This document shows positions 7,701 to 13,700 of a DNA stretch of 20,326 nt, in pieces. Position numbers and translations under genes: made by a program. The notes under the pieces were generated by a model. That model saw nothing but the letters and a program-made list of their open reading frames with translations. It ran no database searches and was not told the DNA's origin. The stretch comes from a virus. Numbering within the stretch: position 1 is the stretch's first letter; each line of letters opens with the position of its first letter. Where the stretch lies: IMG/VR virus record IMGVR_UViG_3300035228_001115, positions 1-20,326 of that record. One strand, given 5' to 3'.

Positions 7701-10700
7701 GAAGAAAATATTTCTAACGAATCTTTAGAATACTGTGCAGTATATGTACCTAGAGCTCTTAGAAGAAGTCTGAATGTAGTAAATGGTTTTAATAAAAATA
7801 ATGAGTTATATGGTACTTTTGACTTAAGTTTCGATCCACAGACTGATGAAGAAATTTCCAATCTGTACCACTCTCCTATTGTAGGATGGGCATATGATGG
7901 AAATCCAATTTATGGTCCATATGGGTTTAGAAATATTGATGGTACTGGTCCAATCACCAGAATGAAAACAAGCTATAAAATCGAAAGATTTCAAAAGGGT
8001 CGTCCACCATATAATGCATTCCCTAATGGATTTTTCACAAATGATTACATCTTTACTGGTGATGGGGATTTAGACATTCATAATGGAAGATTCTGCGTTA
8101 CCCCAGATTATCCAAATGGAATATATGCATACTTCTGTACTATTTCAGAGGAAGTTGCTTCTAGTGGTCCATTCAATAACTATAGAACTCCTGTATTTCC
8201 GTATGTAGTTGGCAATACGTATAAGTCAACACCAATTGCTTTTAATTACCTGTCAAGATCTAATCAAACTGATTATGATATTGAAGGTAAGGGTTGGTTT
8301 AGGAATACTAAGTACTACTATACTAATGGTGGGAAGAGTGGATATGATTATATCTTCAATTCAAACCGTGTAAGGAAGCAGACCGTTGATGTTACTGCAA
8401 CATCAATAGGAAGTATCGATAAAATAGATATATTTGATGCTGGTCAAGATTATAAAGTTAATGACAGAGTATTATTCAATAATACCAATACTGGAGGTAG
8501 AAACTTAGATGTTAAAGTATCTCGAATTGTTGGAAAGGAGTCTACTAATGTAAGTCTTGCAACTACAACTATTGACAACGTTGAATTATATTCAGATACC
8601 CTTTCTAGTCGATTTGTTGGTTTGACTTCGGAACCACACAATTTTATCCCTGGTAACATTATCTTTATCGATGGTCTTTCTACCAGTTACAAGAATTTAC
8701 AAGGTTCTTATAGTGTTGGTGTAACTAGTGAGAGATGGTATACCTCTTTGGGTATTGCTACAGGATCTGTTACTGGTATTGTAACTTATGTGTATGTGTC
8801 CGGTTCACTTGATGAATCTATTATAGGACCAGATGACATCTTAAGAATTGAAACCGAAAAACTTAAGGTTCTGAATATCGATCAATCTTCAAGTCGGATT
8901 AGAGTTTTAAGAGGTTATCATGGTAGTGCGGCAGTTACTCATAATTCAGGTGTCTTGGTTAGAAATGATCCTAGAAAGGTAACATTTACTGCTGCGGGTG
9001 TAACTACTACAAAGGAATTAGTAGCAAATAGACAACTCTATTTTACACCTAATGAAACAGTAGGTCTTGGTACCGCAGTAGTTGGGACTGCAACAACATT
9101 AGTCTTCTCTAATCCTGGTGTAGGTCAAACTCAGTTAAGAGTTAAACAACAACAACTTTACATTCCAAATCATAATTTGGGATTGAATACTCCATTAATT
9201 TACTATACTAATGGTGGAACATCTATTAATGCATGGAGTGGTATTACTAGTTCTAATATATTCCCTCTAGAATCCGATAGAAATCTTTTTGCTGTTCCTA
9301 TTACTAAAGATATAATTGGTATTGCAACAGGTATAGTTGGTCTTAGTAGCACTTCTGGCGAATATGTTGGAATTGTAACTACTATGGGTGGTCTACTGTA
9401 CTTTACCAATTCCATTGGTCTTGGCAGTTATCATAGTTTTAAAACTAATATTTCGTCGGTATTGAATAGTAGAATTTCTGAAAATATTGTTACTGTCTCT
9501 ACTGCAACTACACATGGATTGAAACCTGGTGATGCAGTTTTTGTTGATGTAAATCCAACTACAACTACAGAAATATCTGTTGTTTATGATGATTATAATA
9601 GAAGAATTGTATTTGATCCTGATACAATTGAGCCCGCAGGAATTGATACTTCACTCAATACATTCAAAGTTCCTCCCAACAAATATCAAGTAGGTGACAA
9701 AGTTATCTACAACTCTATAATACCTGATCCAAGTCTTTCAAATAGTGGACTCTACTATGTTTATCTTTTTGAAAACGATAAGATCAAACTAGTTCAGTAT
9801 GCGTCCGAATTAGGTAGTGGTGATCCAAAGTTCATTAATATTGGAACTGCACATACAACTACTATTTCTAGAATTAACCCGTCAATTAAGGTTCAAAAAA
9901 ATCAAAAAATAAAATTTAATCTTACTGACGAGTCACTATCATTCTCCAACGCTGGAGCCAAGTTCCCCGCATTTGATATGTTCATCTATACCGATGGATC
10001 ATATACAAATAAATTCTGGAATGGTATTAATTCTGACTCATTTGAAGTTGTAAAATCTGGAATTGTTGGTGTTGATAGTACTGCAAGTTTAACTCTTGAT
10101 GTTAGTGATTCTATTCCAAATAACTTATATTACAATTTTGAGCCCGATTTTATTGATATCAACTTACCAGTAAAATTGAAAAAATATACTGACACTACGG
10201 TTTACAACAATAATCAAATTAATATAGTTGATAATAAGTTTGACGGTAGATATGGAGTCACAGGTGTGACATCTATGAGTTTTGACTATAACATACCTTA
10301 TAACAGAGATACTACTAGTTCTTATGATTCTACTAATTCCGTCATTGAGTATGATACCACTTCAGCACGTGTAAGTGGTCCCATTTCTAGGCTGACAATA
10401 GTTAATAATGGTGGAGGGTATAAATCTCTTCCTGGATTTACCTCAGTAAGTAGTTCTAAAGGTTCTGGTGCACTACTACAGCCGTCCAGTACTTCTATTG
10501 GTACTATTCTAGGAACAAAAGTAAATTATATTGGTTTTGGTTATCCTTCCGACACAACTTTAAATGCTGCCGGCAATTTACCAGAAATTATGAGAATCGA
10601 ACCTTTGGCCTCATTTGAGTCTATTGGTATTACTTCTGGTGGTTTGAACTATTATGAGGTTCCTCAACTGGTTGTGATCGATGGAGCATCAAAATTACAA

Positions 10701-13700
10701 ATAACTGATGTAAAATTAGCATATGAATTGAATGACACTGAAGTTGATATTGTAGAAAATACAATTTCGTTGAATAATGTTACGCCATCCATTATTCCAA
10801 TCAATAACTCAAATGGACTTGGTGTTAGTTCCGTTACTTATAATTCTACATCAAAAATTGTAAGAATTTACTTATCCAAGCAATTTAGTGATCCACAAGA
10901 TTGGCCGTTTAAGGTTGGAGAACCGGTAATTGTTGAAAATATTGCAATTGGGTTCAATACCACTGGAAGAGGTTATAATTCTGAAAATTATGAATATGCA
11001 TTATTTGATGTAGTTGCAAATGATAGTAATCTTGGAGGTTCTGGTTCATATATTGAGTATGACCTCTCAAATTACATTGATTCTGACGAATTGCCGGGCA
11101 AAATAACATCTGTTGCAGCAGCAAAAGTAACACCAAAAACATATTTCCCAATTTTTGACATTAAACTCAAAATTTCTGATTTCTTCAACGGAGAACGAGT
11201 AACTAATGGCGAAAATGTAGGTATTGTAGAAAGATGGGATCCTGTTAGTGAGTATTTGTTTGTTTCCACTAATTCTGATTTTGAAGTTGGTAGTATTATT
11301 GAGTCCGAAACATCCCAGATTAAGTCTAGAGTTAAATCTAAAATTGATTTCAATTCGACCGTTACCATTGGTGCAGGAACAACATTTGTCGAGGGTTGGC
11401 AAACAAATTCGGGATTCCTAAACGATAACTTACAAGTTATACCTAACAATGAGTACTATCAGAACTTCTCATACTCACTTAAGTCAAGAGTTCCTTACAA
11501 AACTTGGGATGATCCAGTAAGTTCTCTGAATCATACTGCAGGTTTTGATAAATTTGCAGATTTAGTTATTGACAATAATGCTGCTGGTATTACATCAGCA
11601 ATAAATTCGACAATTGAAACAGTTGTGGATCTTATTGGGGAGGGTGATTTAAGATGTTTCCCTGATTTTGACGGAGCAACAGAAACTACTATTGATGTCA
11701 TCAACGGTAAGGTTGTATCTGATCAAATTATATTTGAAAACAAAATTCTATTAGATTACTTTGAATCCCGAGGAAATAGAGTATTAGACATCGATGATTT
11801 TAGTGGAAGCTTTAATAGTAATCCAAGATCGACAAAATACTCTATTATAAAATTCTTTGATAACAAGTTCTTCTTCAACAAATTCTTTACTTTAGTTCAG
11901 GATAGTGAACTAAGAAATAGAAAACAAACCAGTATTGTTTCTGTAGTACAGGACGGAAATAGAGGTTTTATTAACCAATATGGTATTTTAGATACTGCCA
12001 AGCCTCTAGGATACTTTGATTATATTGGTGTAGGAAGTAGTGAGTGGGGGTTAACTTTCCACCCAACACTGTTCAAGTATAACAACTACGATATTTCTTA
12101 CTTTGCATTCAGTGGATTAAATGATGTAACTGGAATTGGAACTCAAGAACTTGGTGATGTAGTTAAAATTTCTACCGCAAGTACTAATGTATCTGTTGCA
12201 ACCACTACGAATTTAGTATCAATTTCTTCCACATATAGAGCTGCAAAACTTCTTATTCAAATGGAAGATGCAGAAAATAACTATTATGGAAATGAACTCA
12301 ACATACTTCACGATGGAACAAATGTAACCACTCTTCAATATGGTGCAAATGACAATAAAGTTGGTCTTGCAGGTCTACCAAGTTCTGGATTTGGAACCTA
12401 CAATGCATACATTTCAGGAGGATTGATAAAAGTTGACATTATTCCTACTGTGGGAACTGCGGTTACTGCAAATATAAGTATCGTATCTATTGCAGACAAT
12501 AATGCCACTGGGGTATCTACGACAAATCTTGTAGTTACTAACTTAACATCGTATCAAAAAGCTATTGCATCTTCTGGTTCTCCTGTTGCAAATGTAGTTG
12601 CATCTTACACATCTCCATTCAATTCTGAATACTTTATTGTATCTGTAGAGGATACTACAAATAATGAATATGAGATGTTTGAAGTAAATGTACTTGATAA
12701 TGCTAATTTTGACCGAATTGTAAAATATGGAGATATTAGGACCGGTGCAGGTATTGGAACCGTTGGTGTTACTCATACTGGGAACGAAACTAAACTTGTA
12801 TACACACCAAATCCAAGTATCGATGTTCAAGTAAGAGCGTTTGGTATTTCACTTAAGAACTATGATGATATTGTTGGTATTTCTTCTATAGATCTCAACA
12901 ATAACATATTATTCTCCGATTTTGGTACTTACACTGGTACCGAATTTGATAAGAAGACATCGTTTAGATTAGAATCCGATCAACTCCCAATATTCCAAAG
13001 AATATTTGTTGGAAATAGTACTTCTGTGGTCAATACGACTAATAATCAAATTACATTGAATGATCACTATTTTGTAACCGGAGAAAAGGTAAATTACAGT
13101 TATGAAAACTCCAATCAGTCAACTGCAAATGCTATTGGTATTGGGACTACTACAGTAGCTGGAATATCAACCGATAAACTTCCATCTACTCTATATGCTG
13201 TAAAATTCAGTGAAAGTTCTGTCGGATTTGCAAAAAGTGCAACTGATGCATTAAAATCAAGTCCTATCGTTCTCAATCTTGAGTCAGTTGGTATTGGAAC
13301 ATTCCACAAAATTAGTTCAACTAATCAAAATGCTCGATCATTGTTGGCTATCGACAATATGGTCCAGTCACCAATAACCGAAGTTAATATTGAAACTCAA
13401 TTGACTGAAAGTGTTATATTTGACGTTGATTTCAATGTTGTTGGAATTGAATCATTCAAAGCGGCAGATATCATTAAAATTGATAGTGAGATTATGCTTG
13501 TCCAGAACACTGGGGCTACTGGTCCGAATAGTCTAAAAGTTCTGAGGGGACAACTAGGATCTAAAGTTGCTTCACATAACATAGGAACTTCCGTCAATTT
13601 ACTTGGAGGTAACTATAACATTGTCGATAATATAGTTCACTTTGCATCTGCTCCTGCTGGAGCAACACCCATTGGAACAACTACAGCAGGTCCAGACAAC

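Noticed and set aside
7493-7861. Antisense 122-residue frame
   Set aside because: It is opposite the GxGY repeats and the start of the YHYH domain of the giant protein; no ribosome site or recognisable motif.
11067-11449. Two overlapping antisense reading frames (111 and 125 aa)
   Set aside because: They lie wholly inside the giant gene, overlap each other, and have low-complexity or Cys-rich translations without domain features; they are shadows of the sense frame.
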